From Oceanicola sp. 502str15 (GTDB taxonomy: Bacteria; Pseudomonadota; Alphaproteobacteria; Rhodobacterales; Rhodobacteraceae): a stretch of 64,000 nucleotides of DNA. Below are positions 19,733 to 27,779 of the stretch, piece after piece. The stretch covers positions 2,170,001 to 2,234,000 of the forward strand of contig NZ_WYDQ01000001.1 of assembly GCF_024105635.1 (NCBI RefSeq), read 5' to 3'. The number at the start of each line of letters is the position of its first letter. Within the stretch, counting starts at the first letter, position 1. Under the pieces are notes generated by a model. That model ran no database searches. It worked only from the letters and a program-made list of their open reading frames with translations, and was not told where the DNA came from. A program made the translations under genes and the position numbers.

Positions 19733-22236
19733 GCGGCGGCCCTCCTGAGGCGAAGTGCATTGGCGATGACGGCGAGCGACGAGAGCGCCATGGCGCCCGC
19801 CGCCAGCATGGGCGAGAGCTGCGGGCCGCCGAAGGGCACCAGCACCCCGGCCGCCACGGGAATGAGCAGCACGTTGTAGCCAAAAGCCCAGGCGAGGTTC
19901 TGGCGGATGTTGGCCATGGCCTTGCGGGAGATGTCATGGGCGGCTGTCAGCCCTTCGAGCCGCCCGGAGAGCAGCACCACGTCGGCGGCCTCGACGGCGA
20001 CATCGGTGCCGGTGCCGATGGCGAGGCCGACATCGGCCGCAGCGAGGGCGGGTGCGTCGTTGATGCCGTCTCCGACGAAGCCGACCGGACCGGCGGATTT
20101 GAGGGCTTCGATGCGGGCGAGCTTGTCTTCGGGCAGGAGGCCGCCCTCGGGCGCGTCGATGCCGAGATCGCGGGCCACGGCCTGGGCCACGCGGGGGGCA
20201 TCGCCGGAGAGGAGCACGAGGGAAAGGCCATGGGCCTTGAGGGATTTCAGGGCCGGGGCGGCATCGGGTTTGATCGGGTCGGAGACGGTGAAGAGCGCGA
20301 GGGCCTTGCCGTCGGCGGCGAGGAAGAAGGCGGTTTGGGCCTGTGCCTCGGCGCTGTCACGGGCCTGCTCCAGCTCGGGCGGGATGGCGACATTGGCAGC
20401 CTCCATCGCGCGTTTTCCGCCTATTGTCAGCGCCTTGCCCTCGACGGTGGCGGTGAGGCCGTAGCCGGGTTGGGCGGCCATGTCGGTCGCCGGGGCAAGG
20501 GTGAGGCCCTCGGCCTCGGCGGCCATCACGAGGGCCTTGGCGAGCGGATGCTCGGAGCGGGCCTCGGCGGAGGCCGCGAGACGGAGAGCCTCGGCCCTGT
20601 CGATGCCGGAGGGCAGGACGGCGGTGAGGGCGGGGTGGCCTTCGGTGAGGGTGCCGGTCTTGTCGAAGGCCAGTGTTTTAAGGCCTCCGAGCTGCTCGAG
20701 CGCGGCGCCCTGGCGGAAGATCACCCCCAGCTCGGCGGCGCGGCCCGTGGCCACGAGGATCGAGACCGGGGTGGCGAGGCCCATGGCGCAGGGGCAGGCG
20801 ATGATGAGCACCGAGACCCCGGCGACGAGGGCACTGGCGAGGTTGCCGGTGGTGAGCAGCCATGCGGCCACGGTGAGGGCGGCGACGAGCAGCACGGCGG
20901 GGACGAAGATGGCGGTGACGCGGTCGATCACACGCTGGAGCGGGAGCTTGGTGGCCTGCGCCTGCTCGACCTGCGCGGCGATGCGGGCCAGCACGGTGTC
21001 GGCGCCGGTGGCGGTGGCGCGGTAGGTGAGCGCTGTGTTGCCGTTGAGGGTGCCGCCGGTGAGCGGGCTGCCGGGCGCTTTGGCGACGGGGCGAGCCTCG
21101 CCGGTGACCATGGCCTCGTCGAGCCAGCCTTCGCCCTCTGTCACCACCCCGTCGACCGCCACGCGCGCGCCGGGTGCGAGGTGAAGGAGATCGCCGGGGG
21201 CAAGTTGGGAGACGGGCGTGTTTTCAAGGCCTTGGGGGGTCTGCACCGGGGCGGTCTCCGGGGTGAGCGCCATCAGCCCGCGCAGGGCGGCACCGGCGCG
21301 GCCACGGGCGCGGGCCTCCAGCGTGCGGCCCAGAAGGATGAGGGTGGTGATGACGGCGGCGGCCTCGAAATAGACGTGGTTTGCGCCCTCGGGCAGCAGG
21401 CCGGGGGCGAAGGTGGCGAGGGTGGAATAGGCCCATGCCGCCCCTGCCCCGAGGGCGACGAGGGCGTTCATCTCGGGCGCGCGGCGCAGCAGGGCGGGGA
21501 TGCCGGAGGTGAAAAACAGCCTTCCCGGCCCGGCGAGAACCGCCGTGGTGAGCAGGAATTGCACGATGCGCCAAGGGGTTACGCCGAGGGTGGCCGTGAT
21601 CCAATGGTGCAGCGGCGGGTAGAGATGGCCGCCCATCTCGATGAGGAAGACGGGCGCGGTCAGCAGGGCCGCGATGAGGGTGAGGCGGGCCATCTCGCGG
21701 GTTTCATCGCCGGTGTCGGCGGGGCCGACGGCATGATCATGGGCATCGGCATGGGCCGGATAACCGGCAGATTTTGACGCCTTTTCAAGCAGATCCGGGG
21801 CGAGACCGCTGTGATGGACGGTGGCGCGGCGGGTGGCGAGGTTGACGCTGGCGGAGGAGACGCCGGGCACGGCTGAAAAGGCGGATTCGACCCGAGAGAC
21901 GCAGGAGGCGCAGTGCATCCCCTCGATGGTGAGCGTGGTGCTCTGGCCTGCGGGCTTGGGGGCCTCTTCGGCGGGCGCGACGGGTGCGGGGGCCGCCTCT
22001 TCGTGGCGTTCCTCGGGGGTGGCCGAGTAGCCAGCCTGGGTGATCGCCTCGGCCAGGGCTGAAGGCGAAGTTTGCGAGGGATCGTAATGGGTTAGCGCCT
22101 CGCCCGGGGTGCGCGTGACCTCGGCGGAGACGACGCCGGACGTGGCCAGAAGCGCCGCCTCGACGCGGGCGACACATTTGCCGCAGGTCATGCCGGCGAC
22201 GCTGAGGCGGGCTTCGGCGGTGGGGGTGTCTCGCAT
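19729..22236 (-). CDS. copA: Cu(+)-exporting P1B-type ATPase
   Basis: An 835-residue copper pump. Two N-terminal heavy-metal-associated domains carry GMTCGKC (Cys 18 and 21) and GMHCASC (Cys 109 and 112). About eight membrane helices follow, with the CPC transport motif in ACPCAMGLATP, the phosphorylation site DKTGTLTEG, HP in SEHPLAKAL, and GDGINDAPAL. It exports excess cytoplasmic Cu(I). It is transcribed from a CueR-type promoter together with cueR. Confidence 0.97.
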   Translation of the reverse strand: MRDTPTAEARLSVAGMTCGKCVARVEAALLATSGVVSAEVTRTPGEALTHYDPSQTSPSALAEAITQAGYSATPEERHEEAAPAPVAPAEEAPKPAGQSTTLTIEGMHCASCVSRVESAFSAVPGVSSASVNLATRRATVHHSGLAPDLLEKASKSAGYPAHADAHDHAVGPADTGDETREMARLTLIAALLTAPVFLIEMGGHLYPPLHHWITATLGVTPWRIVQFLLTTAVLAGPGRLFFTSGIPALLRRAPEMNALVALGAGAAWAYSTLATFAPGLLPEGANHVYFEAAAVITTLILLGRTLEARARGRAGAALRGLMALTPETAPVQTPQGLENTPVSQLAPGDLLHLAPGARVAVDGVVTEGEGWLDEAMVTGEARPVAKAPGSPLTGGTLNGNTALTYRATATGADTVLARIAAQVEQAQATKLPLQRVIDRVTAIFVPAVLLVAALTVAAWLLTTGNLASALVAGVSVLIIACPCAMGLATPVSILVATGRAAELGVIFRQGAALEQLGGLKTLAFDKTGTLTEGHPALTAVLPSGIDRAEALRLAASAEARSEHPLAKALVMAAEAEGLTLAPATDMAAQPGYGLTATVEGKALTIGGKRAMEAANVAIPPELEQARDSAEAQAQTAFFLAADGKALALFTVSDPIKPDAAPALKSLKAHGLSLVLLSGDAPRVAQAVARDLGIDAPEGGLLPEDKLARIEALKSAGPVGFVGDGINDAPALAAADVGLAIGTGTDVAVEAADVVLLSGRLEGLTAAHDISRKAMANIRQNLAWAFGYNVLLIPVAAGVLVPFGGPQLSPMLAAGAMALSSLAVIANALRLRRAAA

Positions 22237-22271
22237 CGTTCTGGCTCCGGGGCGGGGATCGCCCGGTGCCT

Positions 22272-22302
22272 TAGATAGGGGTTCCAGTCACTGGAAGGTC
22301 AA
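22272..22302 (-). promoter_or_regulatory. CueR-dependent copA promoter with 19-bp spacer
   Basis: On the minus strand TTGACC (22302-22297) and TATCTA (22277-22272) are separated by exactly 19 bp. The spacer contains the perfect dyad TTCCAGTCACTGGAA (22282-22296). The over-long spacer and this dyad are hallmarks of MerR/CueR-activated promoters. The copA start codon lies about 36 nt beyond the -10 element. Confidence 0.9.
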
Positions 22303-22305
22303 GGG

Positions 22306-22659
22306 CTAGCTGCCGCGATATGTGGAATAACTGTAGGGCGAGAGCAGGAGCGGCACGTGGTAGTGCATCTCTTCGCTCATGGTGAAGCGGATCGGCACCT
22401 CGTCGAGAAACCGGGTGCTTTCATCGCCCTGCATTGTTGCCCGCAGATAGTGCCCGGCGTGAAAGACAAGCTCGTAAACCCCTGTTTTAAAATCCTCTTT
22501 CGGCAGGATCGGCGTGTCGGTGCGGCCATCTTCGTTGGTCACGACCTGCACCAGCCCCTCCCGGGTGCTGCCGTCGATGCGGAACAGCATGACCACCATG
22601 CCCTCGGCGGGCAGGCCAAGGGCGGTGTCGAGCACGTGGGTTGTGAGGTATCCCGCCAT
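22306..22659 (-). CDS. uraH: 5-hydroxyisourate hydrolase (transthyretin-like)
   Basis: A 117-residue hydrolase for the PuuD product, giving OHCU. It has the N-terminal signature AGYLTTHVLDTALGLPA, a central Arg/His-containing strand region and the diagnostic C-terminal tetrapeptide YRGS. I placed the start at the ATG at 22659 because AAAGG lies 9 nt upstream; the ATG at 22668 abuts that site and is too close. It diverges from allA. Confidence 0.95.
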   Translation of the reverse strand: MAGYLTTHVLDTALGLPAEGMVVMLFRIDGSTREGLVQVVTNEDGRTDTPILPKEDFKTGVYELVFHAGHYLRATMQGDESTRFLDEVPIRFTMSEEMHYHVPLLLSPYSYSTYRGS

Positions 22660-22789
22660 GGGCTGCATCCTTTCTGGTGGTTTCGCTCTCGCTGGCCCGA
22701 GCCTAGCAGGCGGGGCGGGGGAAATAACCCTTCAATCTGCGCGAATGGCGCGGTTTACTTGCTGCCGGACAGGGCAGAAAGAGGCCGGC

Positions 22790-23287
22790 ATGGAACAGCG
22801 GATCGTGGCAAAACCCCTTACGTCTCAGGCGTTTGCGCCGTTCGGGGATGTGATCGAGGTTGAGGGTAGCCCGGACAGGTTAATCAATGCAGGGCTTTGC
22901 GGGCGGTTTCATGATCGGGCGCGGCTGGATTTTGGCGACGGGCGGGCCGGGATTTCGGTGTTCGATGCGCAGGCGCGGGCGTGGCCGCTGAGGGTGGACC
23001 TGGTGGAGCGGCACCCGGAGGGGAGCCAGGCCTTCATGCCGATTTCGGGGGCGCGGATGATCGTGGTGGTTGCCCGGGATGAGAGTGGAAAACCCATGGA
23101 TTATCAGGCTTTTGTCAGCCAGCCCGGGCAGGTGGTGAACCTGTTGCGCGGCACCTGGCACGGGGTGCTGGCGCCGCTGGGGGAGCGGGGGCAGTTTGCG
23201 GTGCTGGACCGGATCGGAGAGGGCGCGAACCTTGAGGAATACATGCTCGATCCGCCGCTTTGGGTGGAGCCGGGGGACGGGGCGTGA
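22790..23287 (+). CDS. allA: ureidoglycolate lyase
   Basis: A 165-residue enzyme that splits (S)-ureidoglycolate into glyoxylate and urea, the urea-releasing end of purine catabolism. It has the AllA pattern PLTSQAFAPFGDVIEV at the N-terminus, SQAFMPISGARMIVVVA near 85-101 and GTWHGVLAPLGERGQF near 123-138. The ATG at 22790 matches the family N-terminus; a longer frame upstream has no family similarity. The urea produced links to the urt and ure genes downstream. Confidence 0.93.
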   Translation: MEQRIVAKPLTSQAFAPFGDVIEVEGSPDRLINAGLCGRFHDRARLDFGDGRAGISVFDAQARAWPLRVDLVERHPEGSQAFMPISGARMIVVVARDESGKPMDYQAFVSQPGQVVNLLRGTWHGVLAPLGERGQFAVLDRIGEGANLEEYMLDPPLWVEPGDGA

Positions 23288-23482
23288 AGGCTGTGCGGTG
23301 ACGCGCAGAAGCTGGGGAAATGCCGCCGTTAAGGCTAAAAACTTGGGTGGCACAATGCGTACACACCCCGTGCACAACCTGTGCATACATCAGATGACAT
23401 AGTGGCGAGGCGTTAACGGGGCGTGACGGTGGCTGGCCCGCCGGTTCCCCGATGTCTGCCGAACGCCTCCCCGGGGCCGGTG

Positions 23483-24457
23483 CTAGCGCCGCCCCATGCG
23501 CTCGGCCATGTCGAGCATTCGGGCGGAGAAGCCCCATTCGTTGTCGTACCAGCCGAAGACGCGGGTGAGCCCGCCCGCGACCGAAGTTTCGCGCGGGGCG
23601 AGGATGAGGGACTCGGGGCGGGCGCGCAGATCGGAGGAGACAAGCGGCTGGTCGGTGCTGCCGATGATCGGGCCACGGGCGACGGCCAGCGCGGCGTTGA
23701 CCGCCTCGGCGGTGGCCGCGCTGCGGGTGGTGACGGTGAGGTCGATTGCGGAAACGGAGGCGGTGGGCACCCGCAGGGCGCGGGCCTCGATGCGGCCCGC
23801 GAGGGCGGGCAGCACCCGGTCGATCAGCCGGGCGGCGGAGGTGGTGGTGGGCACCATCGAGAGGGCAGCGGCGCGGGAGCGCTCCAGGGCCTTGCGGGGC
23901 GCGTCCACGGTGGGCTGGGCGCCGGTGTAGCAGTGCACGGTGGTCATTTGCCCGGCTTCGACGCCGAAGGCATCATCAAGCACGCGGAGCAGCGGCGCGA
24001 GGGCGTTGGTGGTGCAGGAGGCGTTCGACACGATCCGCTGGCCCGAGAGCGCGGCATCGTTGGCGCCCATGACCACGGTGATGTCGGCCTCGTCGGAGGG
24101 GCCGGAGACCAGCACCGCCCCTGCCCCGGCCTCCAGCCCGCGCTCTGCCACGGAGCGCTTGCCCGCCAGCCCGGTGCATTCGAGCACCACGTCGATGCCA
24201 GAGAGATCGAGGGTGGAGAGATCGGGGGTGGCAGTGAAGCGGATCGGCCTGCCGTTGACGATAAGCTGCTCGGGGGCGGTTGTGACCTCGCCCGGGAAGG
24301 GGCCGAAGACAGAGTCGTAGGCGAAGAGGTAGGCGCAGGTGTCGAGCGGTTCGATGTCGTTGATGAGCGCCAGTTCGAGGCCGGGCCGCCCGGCGAGGAG
24401 CTGGCGGAGGACGGTGCGTCCGATGCGGCCGAAGCCGTTGATCGCGATGGTGGGCAT
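23483..24457 (-). CDS. glyceraldehyde-3-phosphate dehydrogenase-like protein
   Basis: A 324-residue protein of the GAPDH family. The NAD fold INGFGRIGR is at residues 5-13. The catalytic Cys lies in SNASCTTNALAPLL and the general-base His in TVHCYTGAQPTVDAP; the C-terminus carries FGWYDNEWGFSARMLD. It is slightly shorter than housekeeping Gap and has a divergent middle, so it may be a paralogue with another phosphorylated aldehyde substrate or a stress role. It diverges from the Rrf2 gene across 131 bp containing an inverted repeat. Confidence 0.85.
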   Translation of the reverse strand: MPTIAINGFGRIGRTVLRQLLAGRPGLELALINDIEPLDTCAYLFAYDSVFGPFPGEVTTAPEQLIVNGRPIRFTATPDLSTLDLSGIDVVLECTGLAGKRSVAERGLEAGAGAVLVSGPSDEADITVVMGANDAALSGQRIVSNASCTTNALAPLLRVLDDAFGVEAGQMTTVHCYTGAQPTVDAPRKALERSRAAALSMVPTTTSAARLIDRVLPALAGRIEARALRVPTASVSAIDLTVTTRSAATAEAVNAALAVARGPIIGSTDQPLVSSDLRARPESLILAPRETSVAGGLTRVFGWYDNEWGFSARMLDMAERMGRR

Positions 24458-24552
24458 GGGGGCCTTCCGGTTGACGGGGGCGGTTCGGGCGGAAGGTGGT
24501 CTGGCCCGGGGGGAATGGCAAGGGGCGGAGGCTCTTGCGTGGCCACGCGAAC

Positions 24553-24571
24553 CGTAATATCAAAAGTTACG
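24553..24571. promoter_or_regulatory. inverted repeat between the GAPDH and Rrf2 genes, candidate operator
   Basis: CGTAATATCAAAAGTTACG has inverted arms CGTAA and TTACG separated by 9 bp, in an AT-rich patch within an otherwise GC-rich intergenic region. It lies 17 bp before the Rrf2 start codon. Position suggests autoregulation by the Rrf2 protein and possibly control of the divergent GAPDH gene. No copy was seen elsewhere by eye. Confidence 0.5.
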
Positions 24572-24588
24572 TTTAGGCGGAGGCGGTG

Positions 24589-25050
24589 ATGAAACGCGAC
24601 AGCAGGCTTTCGATGGTGCTTCATGCGCTGTTGCACATGGCGGAGCACGAGGGGCCGGTGAGCTCTGAGGTGCTGGCGAAATGCATGAGCACGAACCCGG
24701 TGGTGGTGCGGCGCACGATGGGGTTGCTGCGCGAGGCCGGGCTGGTGCGGGCCACGCGGGGTGCGGCGGGCGGCTGGGAGATGGCGGTGCCGCTGGGCAG
24801 CGTGACGCTGAAGGCGCTGCACGAGGCGCTGGGGGAGCCGACGGTCTTTGCCATTGGCAACAAGAGCGAGGCGCCGGGCTGTCTGGTGGAGCAATCGGTG
24901 AACGCGGTGATGGACGAGGCCTTTGCCGCCGCCGAGGCGCTGCTGCTGGAGCGCTTTGCCGCGGTCACCCTGGCCGATCTGGCCGCGGAGTTTGGCGCCC
25001 GGTTCGAGGCGCATAGGACCGGCGGAACAGCCGGGATTTCAAGAGGATAG
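24589..25050 (+). CDS. Rrf2-family transcriptional regulator
   Basis: A 153-residue regulator with the Rrf2 winged helix: SRLSMVLHALLHMAEHE, then SSEVLAKCMSTNPVVVRRTM and GLVRATRGAAGGWEMA. It lacks the spaced three-Cys iron-sulfur motif of IscR/NsrR and has only isolated cysteines near residues 32 and 95, so a thiol or ligand switch is more likely than a cluster. The ATG at 24589 is favoured over the GTG at 24586, which is too near GGAGG. It is followed after 4 bp by an FAD oxidoreductase. Confidence 0.88.
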   Translation: MKRDSRLSMVLHALLHMAEHEGPVSSEVLAKCMSTNPVVVRRTMGLLREAGLVRATRGAAGGWEMAVPLGSVTLKALHEALGEPTVFAIGNKSEAPGCLVEQSVNAVMDEAFAAAEALLLERFAAVTLADLAAEFGARFEAHRTGGTAGISRG

Positions 25051-25054
25051 ACCC

Positions 25055-25933
25055 ATGACATTCGACGTGATCGTGATCGGCGGTGGCTCCGCCGGGCAAT
25101 CTGCTGCGCTTCAGCTCCTGCGGGCGCGGCGCCGGGTGGCGGTGGTGGACGCGGGGCGTCCGCGCAACCGGCGGGCGGCCCATGCGCAGGGGTTCTTTAC
25201 CCGCGACGGCGCGACGCCGGGCAGCCTGCTGGAGATTTCGCGGGCGCAGTTGGAGCGCTATGGCACGCTGGAGTGGGTCGAGGGCGAGGCCGTGGGCGCC
25301 TCGGGCGCGCGCGATGCCTTTCGTGTGGAGCTGGCGGGGGGCCGGATGCTGGAGGGGCGGCGGCTGATCTTTGCGGTCGGGGTGCGCGATGACCTGCCCG
25401 GCGTGGAGGGGCTGGAGCCGCTTTGGGGGCGAGAGGTGTTTCATTGCCCCTATTGCCATGGCTACGAGCTGGAGCGGGGCGACATTGGCGTGATCGGCTC
25501 TTCGGAGCTGGTGGTGCATATGGCGGAGCTGATCACCGAGTGGGGGGAGGTGACGTTCTTGCCCTTCGGCTTTGTGCCCGACGCGGGCCAGGTGGCGGCG
25601 ATGGAGGCGCGGGGCGTGCGGGTGGAGAGCGCGGCGCTGGCGCGGCTGGAGGCCGGGCCGGTGGCGCATTTGGCGGACGGGCGGGCGCTGCGGTTTGCCG
25701 GGCTGTTTGCGGCCAGCCGGGTCTGGCCGGCCTCGCCGCTGCCCGAGGCGCTGGGGTGCCGGGTGGAGGAGACGCCGATGGGCGGCGTGCTGGCGGTGGA
25801 TGCGATGGGGGAGACCAGCGTGGCGGGGGTGTTCAGCTGCGGCGACGCGGCGCGCCAGCCGCATTCGATCGCGCTGGCGGTGGGGCACGGGGCGATGACC
25901 GGGGCGGGGGTGCACCGGAGCCTCGTGTTCTGA
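25055..25933 (+). CDS. thioredoxin reductase-like NAD(P)/FAD-dependent oxidoreductase
   Basis: A 292-residue flavoprotein with an FAD fold IGGGSAGQSAALQLL near residue 8, a redox pair in HCPYCHGYE near 130, and a C-terminal FAD motif VAGVFSCGDAARQPHS. It is shorter than thioredoxin reductase and has CPYC in place of CATC, so the partner is probably not standard thioredoxin. It is co-transcribed with the Rrf2 gene 4 bp upstream, which presumably controls it. Its 3' end faces allE across a cluster of palindromic repeats. Confidence 0.85.
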   Translation: MTFDVIVIGGGSAGQSAALQLLRARRRVAVVDAGRPRNRRAAHAQGFFTRDGATPGSLLEISRAQLERYGTLEWVEGEAVGASGARDAFRVELAGGRMLEGRRLIFAVGVRDDLPGVEGLEPLWGREVFHCPYCHGYELERGDIGVIGSSELVVHMAELITEWGEVTFLPFGFVPDAGQVAAMEARGVRVESAALARLEAGPVAHLADGRALRFAGLFAASRVWPASPLPEALGCRVEETPMGGVLAVDAMGETSVAGVFSCGDAARQPHSIALAVGHGAMTGAGVHRSLVF

Positions 25934-25946
25934 GGCGCGGGCGGGT

Positions 25947-26056
25947 GGCGGGACGAGTCCCGGCCTACGGGTTGCGTCGGGCGGACGGATGGCGGGACGA
26001 GTCCCGCCCTACGCGTTGCGGCGGGCGGGCGTAGGGCGGGACAAGTCCCGCCCTAC
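25947..26056. repeat. three copies of palindromic repeat A (convergent junction)
   Basis: Copies at 25947-25969, 25991-26013 and 26031-26056 share the core GGCGGGACAAGTCCCGCC followed by CTACG, with A/G variation in the loop. The third copy is a complete palindrome: GTAGGGCGGGAC, AA, GTCCCGCCCTAC. The cluster fills the space between the convergent oxidoreductase and allE genes. No T-tract follows, so it is not a classical terminator. Confidence 0.9.
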
Positions 26057-26101
26057 GCATTGCGACTAGGGGGCGGAGGGCCAGACAGGCCCGGCCTTTG
26101 G

Positions 26102-26938
26102 TCAGAACCGGGGGACGGGCGGCAGGGCGGCGTGGCGGTTCACGTCCTTGTAGAGCAGGTAGCGGAACTGCTCGGGCGCGCCGCCGTAGCAGGCCTGCGG
26201 GCAGAAGGCGCGCAGCCACATGTAATCGCCGGCCTCGACCTCGACCCAATCGGAGTTGAGCCGGTAGACCCCCTTGCCCTGCAACACGTAGAGCCCGTGC
26301 TCCATGACGTGGGTTTCGGCGAAGGGGATGGCGATGCCCGGGTCGATGTTGACGATGGTCACGTGGAAATCGAAGGCGAGGTCATCGGGGTCGATGAAAC
26401 GGGTGGTGGACCACTCGCCGCCCTCGCAGGGCATGTTCTCGTGGGGAACGTCGTTTTCGTTGCGGTGGAAGAAGGCCGGGGGCGCGATGCCGTCGACCTC
26501 GATGTAGCGCTTGCGGATCCAGTGGAATGTGGCGGTGCGCTCGCCGCGCACGCGCAGGCTCCAGCGGGCGCCGGGGGGCAGGTAGACGAAGCTGCCGGGC
26601 GTCATCCGCACCATCTTGCCGCCATACTCGACCTCGGCAATGCCGTGGGTGAGAAAGAGCGCCGATTGCACCCCGTCCTCGCCTTCCTTGCGGATGGTGC
26701 CGCCGGTGGGGGCGATCTTGGCGATGTAGTGGGAGAAGGTTTCGGAAAAGCCGGAGAGCGGGCGGGCGAGAATCCAGAACTTGGCGGCGCGCCAGTGGGG
26801 CAGCAGGGAATAGACGATGTCGCGCTGCACCCCCTTGGGGATGACGACATAGGCGTTGGTGAAGACGGCCCGGTCGGACAGCATCTGGTTTTGCGGCGGA
26901 ATGCCTCCCGGGGGCCGGGCGTAGTAGGGGGTGCGCAT
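26102..26938 (-). CDS. allE: (S)-ureidoglycine aminohydrolase
   Basis: A 278-residue bicupin enzyme that converts (S)-ureidoglycine to (S)-ureidoglycolate and ammonia in allantoin catabolism. The N-terminus (YYAPxGG-like YYARPPGGIPPQ, then SDRAVFTNAYVVIPKG) and the second cupin with ETHVMEHGLYVLQGKGVYRLN, carrying the metal-binding Glu and His, match AllE. Its product feeds AllA. It lies 108 bp upstream-side of the urt operon and is on the same strand, although separated by a probable promoter region. Confidence 0.93.
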   Translation of the reverse strand: MRTPYYARPPGGIPPQNQMLSDRAVFTNAYVVIPKGVQRDIVYSLLPHWRAAKFWILARPLSGFSETFSHYIAKIAPTGGTIRKEGEDGVQSALFLTHGIAEVEYGGKMVRMTPGSFVYLPPGARWSLRVRGERTATFHWIRKRYIEVDGIAPPAFFHRNENDVPHENMPCEGGEWSTTRFIDPDDLAFDFHVTIVNIDPGIAIPFAETHVMEHGLYVLQGKGVYRLNSDWVEVEAGDYMWLRAFCPQACYGGAPEQFRYLLYKDVNRHAALPPVPRF

Positions 26939-27046
26939 GGGTGGGTCTTTCTGAAGTTGCGCCCGTTTAGCATTCTGTGGGGGATGGTGGGAAGCCCCCT
27001 GCCCCGCTTGGGTGGCGTGGTTCAGCGAGGCACCACGGGCGCGGGC

Positions 27047-27742
27047 TCAGACCGAGACTTCGGCCATCAGCGCGCTCTTTTCGATCTCGCCGCGGGCGCC
27101 GGAGGCGCGCACTTCGCCGCGGCGGAGCACCACGAAGCGGTCGGCGAGGTTGTAGGCGAATTCGAAATACTGCTCGACGAGGATGATCGCCATGTCGCCG
27201 CGGTCGCGGAGGTATTCGATCACCCGGCCGATCTGCTGGATGATGTTGGGCTGGATGCCCTCGGTGGGCTCGTCGAGGAGCAGGAGCTTGGGCTTGGTCA
27301 TCATGGCGCGGGCGATGGCAAGTTGCTGCTGCTGGCCACCGGAGAGGTCGCCGCCGCGGCGGTGGATGAATTCCTTGAGGATCGGGAACAGTTCGAAGAC
27401 CTCATCGGGGATCACGTGCTCTGACTTGGGCAGGCAGGCGTAGGCGGTTTCGAGGTTTTCGCGCACCGTCAGCAGCGGAAAGATATCGCGGCCCTGGGGC
27501 ACATAGGCCAGCCCGCGCTGGGCCATTTCATGGGCCGGGAGCTTGCCGATGTCCTGCCCGTCGAAGACCACGGTGCCGCCGGAGCGGGCGTGGGTGCCGG
27601 AGATCGCCTTCATCAGCGAGGTCTTTCCGACGCCGTTGGTGCCCATGACGCAGGTGACCTCGCCGAGGCGGGCCTCGAGCGAGATGCCGTGCAGGATTTG
27701 CGAGTGGCCGTAGTGCAGCGTCAGCCCGTCGAGCTTGAGCAT
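27047..27742 (-). CDS. urtE: urea ABC transporter ATP-binding subunit UrtE
   Basis: A 231-residue LivF-type ATPase. Walker A GTNGVGKTS, signature LSGGQQQQLAIARAMM and Walker B LLLLDEP are all present, with the UrtE-typical LTLHYGHSQILHGIS at the N-terminus. The ATG at 27742 gives the normal family length. A TTG at 27790 that overlaps urtD would add 16 Ala/Pro-rich residues and has a GAGGTG nearby, so the start is not settled. It is the last gene of urtABCDE. Confidence 0.93.
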   Translation of the reverse strand: MLKLDGLTLHYGHSQILHGISLEARLGEVTCVMGTNGVGKTSLMKAISGTHARSGGTVVFDGQDIGKLPAHEMAQRGLAYVPQGRDIFPLLTVRENLETAYACLPKSEHVIPDEVFELFPILKEFIHRRGGDLSGGQQQQLAIARAMMTKPKLLLLDEPTEGIQPNIIQQIGRVIEYLRDRGDMAIILVEQYFEFAYNLADRFVVLRRGEVRASGARGEIEKSALMAEVSV

Positions 27743-27779
27743 GTCGGGCTTTGCCGGGGCGGATTGGGTGGGGGCGGGT

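Noticed and set aside
19936..21777. 613-codon plus-strand frame opposite copA
   Set aside because: The translation is almost entirely Gly/Glu/His and mirrors a conserved P-type ATPase.
22514..22789. N-terminal extension of allA
   Set aside because: The upstream part of that frame is antisense to uraH and has no similarity to AllA; the ATG at 22790 matches the family.
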